From: Deltaproteobacteria bacterium
GTDB taxonomy: Bacteria; Desulfobacterota; Desulfobacteria; Desulfobacterales; UBA11574
DNA length: 6,131 nucleotides
Direction: 5' to 3'
NCBI GenBank assembly: GCA_019314155.1
Contig: JAFCZV010000294.1
Span: 1 to 6,131 of the forward strand
Shown here: in pieces, positions 1-5,538 of the stretch
How positions within the stretch are numbered: the stretch's first letter is position 1
Layout of the letters: every line of letters begins with the position of its first letter
The notes under the pieces: generated by a model
Seen by the model: the letters and a program-made list of their open reading frames with translations, nothing else
The model's database searches: none
Told to the model about the DNA's origin: nothing
Position numbers and translations under genes: made by a program

Positions 1-17
1 CACACAAAATCAGGCAT
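1..17 (-). CDS. possible start of a further downstream gene (5' end only)
   Basis: Just after the stop of the 331-aa gene, the minus strand shows a purine-rich AGAAGAG-type sequence, then about 7 nt, then an ATG at 17-15 that stays open to the window edge (Met-Pro-Asp-Phe-Val). The spacing and the co-directional position suggest the operon continues. Five codons cannot identify a protein or prove coding, so this is only a pointer to look at the adjoining sequence. Confidence 0.25.
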
Positions 18-28
18 TCAACGCTCTT

Positions 29-1024
29 CTATTTCTTTTCAACAAGACCGATCAGGGTGTTTTTAAACCTTTGGCTGTCTGGTGTGGATTCAGCTTGGAG
101 CGCATCGGTTCGAAGGCACTGGGCAAAGAATTCATGGGGCGTTTTTCCGGGCGCGATGAACAGTGTCAGGGCAACGGTGCTTTTGCTTCCGGGAACTTCA
201 GGGGGATCTTCCATGGCTTCGATTTCAGCGGGCCAGGGGCCGGTGGCCAGGTTTTCAAGGTGTTTTATGAGTTCGTCCTGCCAGGAGGCCCGTGCTCCAG
301 CGTCCGGGATCCCTGCCGGAACGGCGTCGAAACGGGCCACCTGCTCCATCTCGGGCATTCTGTCCATGAGAAGATCTAAAACCGCCCGGCTGTGGGTGAT
401 AAACAGTCCGGAAACCTGGGGGTCTTGTTGCATCAGAAGGGTCCAGGATTTTATCCGCTCTCGGGTCATGTAATGGCCCGGATCGTCGGTTTCCAATGCT
501 TTAATTGCGCCAGCCCGCATCGGATCGTCCTCATTTTCCCCTTTGAGCGCTTTCATGAAATCTTCTTCCATGGCTTCAACCGCCACAAGATCCCGGGTCA
601 ATCGGTCGTTCTGAAGGTCGAGCTCCTGTGCCATATGAAGAAACAATCGGGCGTGGAACAAGGGATCGGGTTTTTCACGAGACGGGGTTTCTTTTTCGGT
701 TTCTTTGATTTGCGCCCGTATCTGTGAAGAAGAGGATTCATCAAAAAAAGGAATCTTATCGGCCATGGATTTTAAAAAACCGATTTCGCTTCCCCGGTGA
801 ACATCGGCCCAGGTTCGATATTCTTTGACAATTGCATCCAGTTTTTCACCATTATCGTGCACCGGTATCCGTATTTCGAGGATGCCGTTGTCGACCGATT
901 CGCGCATCTCATCGGGGACTTTTGAAGTTGAGAGCTGATACACCGCAGTTTGCGCGAAACAGGCAGCCAGCGCTTGAGCCGCGGGTTTGGAAATATAGGT
1001 AAATGGAAAATATATGGGTTTCAT
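29..1024 (-). CDS. conserved-type hypothetical protein, 331 aa, coupled to the cysteine synthase/CysRS-like fusion
   Basis: I do not recognise a family and assign no function. The protein is soluble-looking: no signal peptide and no convincing membrane segment. It begins MKPIYFPFTYISKPAAQAL, followed by an Ala-rich stretch. Its middle (about residues 95-185) is strongly charged and probably helical, rich in Glu, Lys and Asp. A more mixed C-terminal part (about 260-331) contains a hydrophobic strand (VALTLFIAPG) and ends in EKK. The start is well supported: the ATG lies 6 nt after the stop of the fusion gene, and a GAGGA ribosome-binding sequence overlaps that TGA. Translation is therefore probably coupled to the fusion, which suggests a related or interacting product (inference). 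Codon use and length are compatible with a real gene, and the long opposite-strand frames over it look like shadows. Confidence 0.8.
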   Translation of the reverse strand: MKPIYFPFTYISKPAAQALAACFAQTAVYQLSTSKVPDEMRESVDNGILEIRIPVHDNGEKLDAIVKEYRTWADVHRGSEIGFLKSMADKIPFFDESSSSQIRAQIKETEKETPSREKPDPLFHARLFLHMAQELDLQNDRLTRDLVAVEAMEEDFMKALKGENEDDPMRAGAIKALETDDPGHYMTRERIKSWTLLMQQDPQVSGLFITHSRAVLDLLMDRMPEMEQVARFDAVPAGIPDAGARASWQDELIKHLENLATGPWPAEIEAMEDPPEVPGSKSTVALTLFIAPGKTPHEFFAQCLRTDALQAESTPDSQRFKNTLIGLVEKK

Positions 1025-1033
1025 GGTTCCTCA
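1025..1033 (-). promoter_or_regulatory. ribosome binding site overlapping the upstream stop codon
   Basis: Read on the minus strand this is TGAGGAACC followed by ATG. The TGA ends the fusion gene and the overlapping GAGGA is a Shine-Dalgarno sequence for the 331-aa gene, with only about 4 nt to the start. Termination and re-initiation at such a junction usually means translational coupling and a fixed ratio of the two products. Confidence 0.65.
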
Positions 1034-3313
1034 ACTAATTTTATGGTCTTTGACGTTAATTCCCCGGGCCGTGAGCTGATCCCGAATCCTGTCGGCAAGA
1101 TCCCAGTTTTTCTCTTGCCGGGCCTGATCTCTCTGCTCCATGAGACGCTGCACCCCGGGGTCATGGATGTCATCTTTAAAATCGAATATTTTCAGTACGG
1201 AATCGATTCCCCGAAAGGCATCGATAATTTTCGAGGCACCCTCCGGATCGAGTCTGTTTTCTATAATCAATTTGTTCAGCCGTTTGACGTTATTAAATAT
1301 CGAAGCCATGGCCGCCGACATGTTGAGGTCGTCATCCATGGCTGTTTTAAAGCCGTGCTTCAGGTCGTACAACAGTTGATCGAGTCCGGGATACAAAGAA
1401 GCCCCCGGTTTAATATGAATGAGTGAATGGATGCAGGAATCGAGCCGTTTTAACGAGCGTTTGGCCTCTTCGAGCCGTTCTTTGGAAAAGGTAATCGGTT
1501 TCCGGTAATGTCCGTAAAGGAGCCAGTACCTGATTTCCCGGCCGGAGTATCCCATATCCGTCAAATCGGAGAGCGTATGCCCGGCGACCTGTTCATCGAC
1601 TTTTTTTCCGTCGAGCAGGACGCGGTCGCAGTGCACCCAGTATTTTGCAAGGGGTTTTCCGGTCACGGCTGCGGCGATTGCGATCTCGTTTTCGTGATGG
1701 GGAAACATCAGTTCCCGGGAGCTGGTATGAATATCATAGGTTTCCCCGAGATATTTCAGGGCCATGGCCGTACACTGAATATGCCAGGAAGGGCGGACAT
1801 TGCCCCAGTGGGTCTTCGTGAATATTCCCCGTTTCAACTCGGAGAGTCTCGATCGTTTCAAAAGCGTAAAATCCCTGGGATTGTCCTTTTCATATTCATC
1901 CAGATCCACTGTTGCCCCCAGCCTGATTTTATTGATATCCACCCCCGACAGCTTGCCGTAATCGGAAAAGCGGGAGATGTCGAAATACAAAGATCTCAAT
2001 TTTTCATATGCATATCCGTTTTTCACGAGCTTTTCAGACAGGGAAACCATGTCGTGAACATGTTCGCTGGCTTTCGGGTACTTGGAGGCCGGCTTGATTT
2101 CGAGAACCTCCAGATCTTTTTTGAACGAATCGATATGTATTTGGGTGAACTCGGACAGATCCATACCTGCTTTTTCAGATCCGTCGATGGTTTTATCGTC
2201 CAGATCGGTGATGTTCATGATGTGTGTGACATCATACCCCCGGTATTCAAGATACCGGCACAAAAGATCTGAAAAGATGAAGCGCCGGCATTCCCCCAGG
2301 TGCGTTCTTGCGTGTGCCGTGGGTCCGCAGGAATACATGGTGACCTTTCCCGGCAAAAGGGGCTCGAACGGCTCCTTGCTGCGGCTCAGGGTGTTGAACA
2401 GTTTGAGGCTGATTTTTTCCTTTACGGCAAAAAGCGTCGTGCTGAGGTACCGTTCTCCCCCGTCCGGGAAAATCACCACAATGGTTCCATGGGTGAGTTC
2501 TTCGGCTTTCTTCCGGGCGATCACCAGTGCGGCCCCGCTGCTCATCCCCACAAAAATCCCTTCTTCTTTTGCAAGTCGCCGGGTCATCTCAAAGGCTTCT
2601 TCGTCATCGATATTCACGATTTCATCCAGACGATTCTTTTCGAATATTTCCGGACGATAGGCCTCTTTCATGTTTTTCAGACCCTGAATTTTGTGCCCCA
2701 GATACGGCTCGACACCGACGATGCGGATGTCGGGGTTGTATTCTTTCATTCGTCGGGTCAGGCCCATAAGGGTCCCGCTGGTTCCCAGGGTGGCAACGAC
2801 CATTGAGACCTTTCCATCGGTCTGCTCCCAGATCTCAGGGGCTGTTCCGTGATAGTGGGCCTGCCAGTTGGCCGGGTTGTTGAATTGATCGGCCATGAAA
2901 TAGGTGTCGGGATTTTCACGGGCCAGACGATAAACCTCTTCGATGGCGCCGTCGGTTCCCAGGTGCCCGGGGGTCAGTAAAATTTCCGCCCCCCGTGCTT
3001 TCAGAATTTTCTGGCGTTCCACGCTGGCGGCATCGGACATGGTCAATAGAAGCTTATACCCCTTTACCGTGCACACCAGTGCCAGTCCGATGCCCGTGTT
3101 TCCGCTGGTGGCTTCGATGACCGTTTTGTCGGGGGTCAGTTCTCCGGATTTTTCGCCGTTTTCGATCATGAACAGTGCGGCCCTGTCCTTGATGGACCCC
3201 CCCGGGTTAAAATACTCGAGCTTTGCAAGGATTTTAACTTGGGGATTCGGGTTGAGGTTTTTTATTTCAACCAGCGGCGTATCCCCAATTTTGTCCAGAA
3301 TGGAGAAACTCAT
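1031..3313 (-). CDS. fusion protein: CysM/CysK-type cysteine synthase + degenerate cysteinyl-tRNA synthetase-like domain, 760 aa
   Basis: Residues 1-300 are a complete PLP-dependent cysteine synthase, which makes cysteine from an activated serine and sulfide. Visible are the PLP lysine K42 in NPGGSIKDR, the TSGNTG substrate loop (69-74), the phosphate-binding GTSGT (177-181) and PDGGERY (283-289). The DQFNNP/HY..T.PEIW pattern (142-162) favours the CysM branch. Residues 301-760 align end to end with CysRS (E. coli numbering +301, then +305). The zinc ligands C329, C514, H539 and E543 are kept, as are the cysteine-pocket residues T369, W510 and H529. The ATP signatures are not: HIGH is HLGE (338-341), KMSKS is KVDEQ (571-575) and GGG is TSS (530-532). 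The DALR/anticodon helices are present but the usual PQGT.W tail is missing. The synthase half is probably active. Aminoacylation is doubtful, so a cysteine-sensing or scaffolding role is possible (inference). Start: ATG at 3313 with only a weak CGGA upstream, but the N-terminus fits CysM. Confidence 0.9.
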   Translation of the reverse strand: MSFSILDKIGDTPLVEIKNLNPNPQVKILAKLEYFNPGGSIKDRAALFMIENGEKSGELTPDKTVIEATSGNTGIGLALVCTVKGYKLLLTMSDAASVERQKILKARGAEILLTPGHLGTDGAIEEVYRLARENPDTYFMADQFNNPANWQAHYHGTAPEIWEQTDGKVSMVVATLGTSGTLMGLTRRMKEYNPDIRIVGVEPYLGHKIQGLKNMKEAYRPEIFEKNRLDEIVNIDDEEAFEMTRRLAKEEGIFVGMSSGAALVIARKKAEELTHGTIVVIFPDGGERYLSTTLFAVKEKISLKLFNTLSRSKEPFEPLLPGKVTMYSCGPTAHARTHLGECRRFIFSDLLCRYLEYRGYDVTHIMNITDLDDKTIDGSEKAGMDLSEFTQIHIDSFKKDLEVLEIKPASKYPKASEHVHDMVSLSEKLVKNGYAYEKLRSLYFDISRFSDYGKLSGVDINKIRLGATVDLDEYEKDNPRDFTLLKRSRLSELKRGIFTKTHWGNVRPSWHIQCTAMALKYLGETYDIHTSSRELMFPHHENEIAIAAAVTGKPLAKYWVHCDRVLLDGKKVDEQVAGHTLSDLTDMGYSGREIRYWLLYGHYRKPITFSKERLEEAKRSLKRLDSCIHSLIHIKPGASLYPGLDQLLYDLKHGFKTAMDDDLNMSAAMASIFNNVKRLNKLIIENRLDPEGASKIIDAFRGIDSVLKIFDFKDDIHDPGVQRLMEQRDQARQEKNWDLADRIRDQLTARGINVKDHKIS
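2411..2422 (-). other. fusion junction with a relic ribosome-binding site and former start codon
   Basis: At the domain boundary the minus strand reads AAGGA, four A residues, then ATC (codon 301), then codons for SLKLFNTLSR. Typical CysRS proteins start M-x-L-K-L-x-N-T-L, so the Ile at 301 sits exactly where their initiator Met would be, and AAGGA sits where the ribosome-binding site would be. The preceding 300 residues equal a full CysM. I infer that two adjacent genes fused by loss of the first stop and an ATG to ATC change. Weak internal initiation at ATC cannot be excluded. Confidence 0.5.
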
Positions 3314-3379
3314 GGTGTCGATATTCCGTGTTTTTTAAACGTCTGTTTGAAGCAACACTATTTCAGTAAATATCCAAAT

Positions 3380-3409
3380 CCAGAGGGCCCGGCTTTGGGT
3401 TTCCCCTGG
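3380..3409 (-). other. hairpin in the leader of the fusion gene
   Basis: Between the repeats and the start of the fusion gene there is an inverted repeat: CCAG(A)GGG at 3380-3387 against CCCCTGG at 3403-3409, with one bulged A and a 15-nt loop. In the transcript an alternative CCCT/AGGG hairpin just upstream competes for the same CCAGGGG strand. There is no U tract, so it is not a classical terminator. No convincing -35/-10 pair, T-box or Cys-codon leader peptide was seen in 3314-3440. Confidence 0.3.
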
Positions 3410-3440
3410 AAAGGGCTGTTTGAGTTAAAACCGTACAAGT

Positions 3441-3477
3441 TAAAAGTGTCTAAAGTGATCTAAAGTGCCTAAAGTTA
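3441..3477. repeat. 10-bp-periodic TAAAGTG array (long arm, left copy)
   Basis: The plus strand holds successive ten-base units, TAAAAGTGTC, TAAAGTGATC and TAAAGTGCCT, and then AAAGTTA. The same array occurs inverted at 4524-4560: 35 of 37 aligned positions agree, with one mismatch and one one-base gap. The 10-bp period puts each unit on the same face of the helix, which would suit a cooperatively binding protein, or it may simply be an arm of a small repeat element. Confidence 0.8.
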
Positions 3478-3627
3478 TGGTGTCGCTCCCGCCTGCCATT
3501 GCAAGGCACGAGCGGGCAGGTCGCTCCGCTGATTTTATATAATTGGCAGAAGTTATGGTGTCGCTCCCGCCTGCCATTGCAAGGCACGAGCGGGCAGGTC
3601 GCTCCGCTGATTTTATATAATTGGCAG
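3472..3627. repeat. two identical tandem copies of a 78-bp unit
   Basis: Copy one is 3472-3549 and copy two is 3550-3627. I compared them base by base and found no difference. Each unit starts AAGTTATGGTG, has a GC-rich centre and ends in an AT-rich TTTTATATAATTGGCAG. The centre contains GTCGCTCC twice as a direct repeat, and CCTGCC facing GGCAGG, which can fold. Perfect identity means a recent duplication or ongoing homogenisation. There are no spacers, so it is not a CRISPR array, and no open frame of note crosses it. Confidence 0.93.
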
Positions 3628-3633
3628 AATTCC

Positions 3634-3660
3634 TTAACTTTAGTTCACTTCAAACTTTGG
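3634..3660. repeat. TAAAGTG-type short arm, inverted, next to the tmk 3' end
   Basis: The minus strand reads CCAAAGTTTGAAGTGAACTA and then AAGTTAA, a diverged relative of the arms at 4338 and 4390 (CTAAAGTTTAAAGTG) and inverted relative to the array at 3441-3477. It closes the left spacer element, so that about 3441-3660 has facing arms around the 78-bp duplication. Confidence 0.5.
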
Positions 3661-3681
3661 TCTTTTTCAAGATTAATAAAC

Positions 3682-4323
3682 CTAGGGTGTTGCATCGATT
3701 TCTTCAGACAGTGTCCGTGTAATCTCTTTCCGGACCTGATCCGGTTCTTGGGATGCATCGATGATGCGAAACCGCTCCGGTTCGAGGCGGGCCATTTCAA
3801 GATATCCGGACCGCACCTTTTTGTGAAACGAAAGGGTCTCTTCTTCGAACCGGGTTTCCACCCGGTCCCGGTCTCCCCGGTCGATCTGTTTCCAGGCCCG
3901 GGACAGGCCGATCTCCGGCGGGAGATCGAGGAGAAGGGTAATATCCGGTTTTAGATTTTCAAATAACAATCGGTGCAATCCAAGGATCAACTCCGTATCG
4001 AGCCCCCGTGCATACCCCTGATAGACCACCGTGGCATCATAATAACGGTCGCACACCACGGTTTTGCCTTCGGATAAAAGAGGAGATATCAATTCCTTGA
4101 TATGCTGGGACCGGTCTGCCGTATACAAGAGAAGCTCCGTCAAAGGATCCATCTCTTTGCTCGAAGGATCCAGGAGAATGGCCCGTATTTTTTCCCCGAT
4201 CCGTGTGCCTCCGGGCTCTCTGGTAATCACGCAGTCGTGCCCTTTGTCCTGGAGAAACCTGACGGCGTGGCGCATGTTGGTGGTCTTTCCCGAGCCTTCT
4301 ATCCCTTCGAGAGAAATAAACAT
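3682..4323 (-). CDS. tmk: thymidylate (dTMP) kinase, 213 aa
   Basis: This cytosolic enzyme transfers phosphate from ATP to dTMP, giving dTDP for DNA synthesis. The sequence shows the P-loop GIEGSGKT (residues 7-14), REPGGT (35-40) that contacts dTMP, the DRY motif (92-94) followed by the YQGYARG segment (101-107), the LLLDLPPEIGLSR strand and helix (130-142), and an Arg-rich LID around 142-156 ending in DRVE. Length equals that of E. coli Tmk (213 aa). The DRY motif is followed by DATVVYQG where S..AYQG is more usual, a conservative change. The start is placed at the MFISLEG typical of the family, though no good Shine-Dalgarno sequence is visible; only an AGG about 13 nt upstream, inside repeat DNA. 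It is not next to holB, a common neighbour elsewhere, and is enclosed by repeat-filled spacers on both sides. Confidence 0.96.
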   Translation of the reverse strand: MFISLEGIEGSGKTTNMRHAVRFLQDKGHDCVITREPGGTRIGEKIRAILLDPSSKEMDPLTELLLYTADRSQHIKELISPLLSEGKTVVCDRYYDATVVYQGYARGLDTELILGLHRLLFENLKPDITLLLDLPPEIGLSRAWKQIDRGDRDRVETRFEEETLSFHKKVRSGYLEMARLEPERFRIIDASQEPDQVRKEITRTLSEEIDATP

Positions 4324-4337
4324 AACAATATAAATGC

Positions 4338-4455
4338 CTAAAGTTTAAAGTGCCTAACCCGCCACAGAGCATCGGCGGACAAGTGTGAGCTAAAGTTTAA
4401 AGTGTCTAACCCGCCACAGTGAATCGGCGAACAAGAGTGAGCTATAAAGCCCGCC
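4338..4455. repeat. tandem 52-bp repeat, two full copies and a degenerate third
   Basis: Units start at 4338, 4390 and 4442, exactly 52 bp apart. The first two differ at 5 of 52 positions. The third keeps only a shortened beginning (CTATAAAGCCCGCC) and then diverges. Each full unit opens with a TAAAGTTTAAAGTG short arm, followed by a CCGCC...GGCGG (copy 1) or CGCC...GGCG (copy 2) inverted repeat and then an ACAAG.GTGAGC tail. The array begins only 14 nt upstream of the tmk start codon, so it forms the tmk leader. Confidence 0.88.
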
Positions 4456-4460
4456 CTGGC

Positions 4461-4489
4461 CTCCGGCTCGTAGAGCCTACGCCTCGGAG
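4461..4489. other. strong two-stem hairpin in the yhaM-tmk spacer
   Basis: CTCCG (4461-4465) pairs with CGGAG (4485-4489). Inside it CGTAG (4469-4473) pairs with CTACG (4477-4481) across an AGC loop, with a symmetrical 3x3 internal loop between the stems. It could fold on either strand as RNA or as a cruciform in DNA. No U tract follows in the minus-strand transcript, so a Rho-independent terminator is not supported; RNA processing, 3'-end protection or a repeat-element core are all possible. Confidence 0.5.
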
Positions 4490-4523
4490 AGTGCGCATCG
4501 CTCGTATCTTGATCTGACCTGTT

Positions 4524-4560
4524 TAACTTTAGGCACTTTAGATCATTTTAGATCACTTTT
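4524..4560. repeat. 10-bp-periodic TAAAGTG array (long arm, right inverted copy)
   Basis: The minus strand reads AAAAGTGATC, TAAAATGATC, TAAAGTGCCT, AAAGTTA: the inverted partner of 3442-3477. The inner 29 bp (4524-4552 against 3449-3477) match at 28 positions. It overlaps the 3' end of the yhaM-like gene and supplies its final codons and stop. Confidence 0.85.
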
Positions 4561-5502
4561 CTTTCCCATGTAAAAGTGACGCTCCAGGAGTCTGTGGTAA
4601 GACGTCCAGGTTTCATTGGGATCTTCCGATGCCATGAATTCACGGATGGCGTTGACCTTGGAATCTATCTCGTCAATATAATTCAATAAAACAGCCTCAA
4701 TGGTTTTGGGGGGCTCCGGGGAGCCGAACTCCCTGACGCCATGATGGCTGACAACCATATGCTTTAACAAAAAGATCTGGTCTTCCGGGAAATCTTCGAT
4801 TCCCGAAAGTTTTTCATCGACCATTTTGAGCCCGATCACGATATGGTTGAGCAACCGGCCTTCATCGGTATAGTCGATTTTGAATTGGTATTCAAACTCA
4901 TCTGTTTTTCCGATATCGTGCAGAACGGCCCCTGAAACCAGGAGATCCCTGTCGATGCCGCTGTAATGCCCGGCGACTTTGTCCGCCAGGCTGGTCATGG
5001 AAAGGGTATGTTCCAGGAGTCCGCCGATGTAAGCATGGTGCATTTTTTTGGCTGCAGGTGCAGTTTTAAACTTGTGGACAAATTCTTCGTCTTCCCAGAA
5101 TGCATCAAAAAGCTTCTTCAGGTAGGGTGTTGTCAGGGACGCCGTTATCTTCACCAGCCGTTGGAACATACCGTCGATGTCCCGGGAGGTTGCCGGCAGA
5201 AAATCTTTTGGATCCAACGCCTCGCGGGGGCAAAGGTCCATTGTTTTTACCACCAGCTGCAACGTCCCTTTGTATTCACCGACCGTTCCCCGAATAGATA
5301 CAAAATCACCGGAGGTGACACCGGCTGTGATCTGATCCACGTTATCCCACACAACGCCCTTCAGGGTTCCGGTTTTATCGGAAAGGACCACATTTAAAAA
5401 ATTGTTCCCATCTCTTTTCTGTAACAGAATCTTTTCGGCCAAAACAAAGACGTCATCGACCACGTCACCGGCTTTAATGTCCGTTATAAATCGCTTCTTC
5501 AT
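4543..5502 (-). CDS. yhaM: YhaM-type 3'-5' exoribonuclease (OB-fold + HD domain), 319 aa
   Basis: Members of this family are metal-dependent 3'-5' exoribonucleases acting in RNA turnover in the cytoplasm. Residues about 10-90 form the OB-fold nucleic-acid-binding domain (FLNVVLSDKTGTLKGVVWDN). Residues about 155-285 are an HD phosphohydrolase domain with H165 in GGLLEHTLS, H195-D196 in LHDIGK, H220 in LLNHI, H253-H254-G255 and the acidic YIDEID (275-280). Length and domain order match B. subtilis YhaM (about 314 aa). I chose the ATG at 5502, which has GAGG nine nt upstream and gives the expected N-terminus. An ATG at 5538, touching the surE stop, would add 12 residues but has no ribosome-binding site. 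The gene lies 36 nt after surE and is probably cotranscribed with it. Its last residues (SDLK) and TGA stop lie inside a TAAAGTG repeat array. Confidence 0.88.
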   Translation of the reverse strand: MKKRFITDIKAGDVVDDVFVLAEKILLQKRDGNNFLNVVLSDKTGTLKGVVWDNVDQITAGVTSGDFVSIRGTVGEYKGTLQLVVKTMDLCPREALDPKDFLPATSRDIDGMFQRLVKITASLTTPYLKKLFDAFWEDEEFVHKFKTAPAAKKMHHAYIGGLLEHTLSMTSLADKVAGHYSGIDRDLLVSGAVLHDIGKTDEFEYQFKIDYTDEGRLLNHIVIGLKMVDEKLSGIEDFPEDQIFLLKHMVVSHHGVREFGSPEPPKTIEAVLLNYIDEIDSKVNAIREFMASEDPNETWTSYHRLLERHFYMGKKSDLK

Positions 5503-5511
5503 ACCGTCGAA

Positions 5512-5515
5512 CCTC
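5512..5515 (-). promoter_or_regulatory. Shine-Dalgarno sequence deciding the yhaM start
   Basis: GAGG on the minus strand lies nine nt before the ATG at 5502. The alternative in-frame ATG at 5538 directly follows the surE TGA and is preceded only by pyrimidine-rich ATGTCTTTC, so 5502 is preferred. Confidence 0.55.
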
Positions 5516-5538
5516 AAATCAGAACCAAAGATCACCAT

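Noticed and set aside
57..727. Several plus-strand open frames opposite the 331-aa gene
   Set aside because: They overlap each other, lack good ribosome-binding sites and show no domain. The minus-strand frame is longer and has a strong, coupled start.
1601..1607. Run of seven T (A on the coding strand) at the KMSKS position, as a possible frameshift hiding a normal motif
   Set aside because: I translated the other two frames: they read KKSMNRS and KKSR-stop, neither restores KMSKS, and the flanking sequence on both sides is in the same frame with family-like spacing.
1508..2272. Long plus-strand open frame (about 254 codons) opposite the fusion gene
   Set aside because: It lies entirely antisense to a gene with clear CysRS homology, has no recognisable domain, and a protein sequence that looks like a reverse shadow of GC-biased codons.
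3314..3440. T-box or Cys leader-peptide attenuator for the fusion gene
   Set aside because: No T-box consensus, no terminator stem with U run, and no short frame with a good start and clustered Cys codons.
3472..3627. CRISPR array
   Set aside because: Only two 78-bp copies directly abut with no unique spacers, and no cas gene is present.
4461..4489. Rho-independent terminator after the yhaM-like gene
   Set aside because: The hairpin is good, but no U tract follows it in the direction of transcription.
5503..5538. N-terminal 12-residue extension of the exoribonuclease starting at 5538
   Set aside because: The upstream ATG has no ribosome-binding site, while the ATG at 5502 has GAGG at good spacing and gives the normal family N-terminus.
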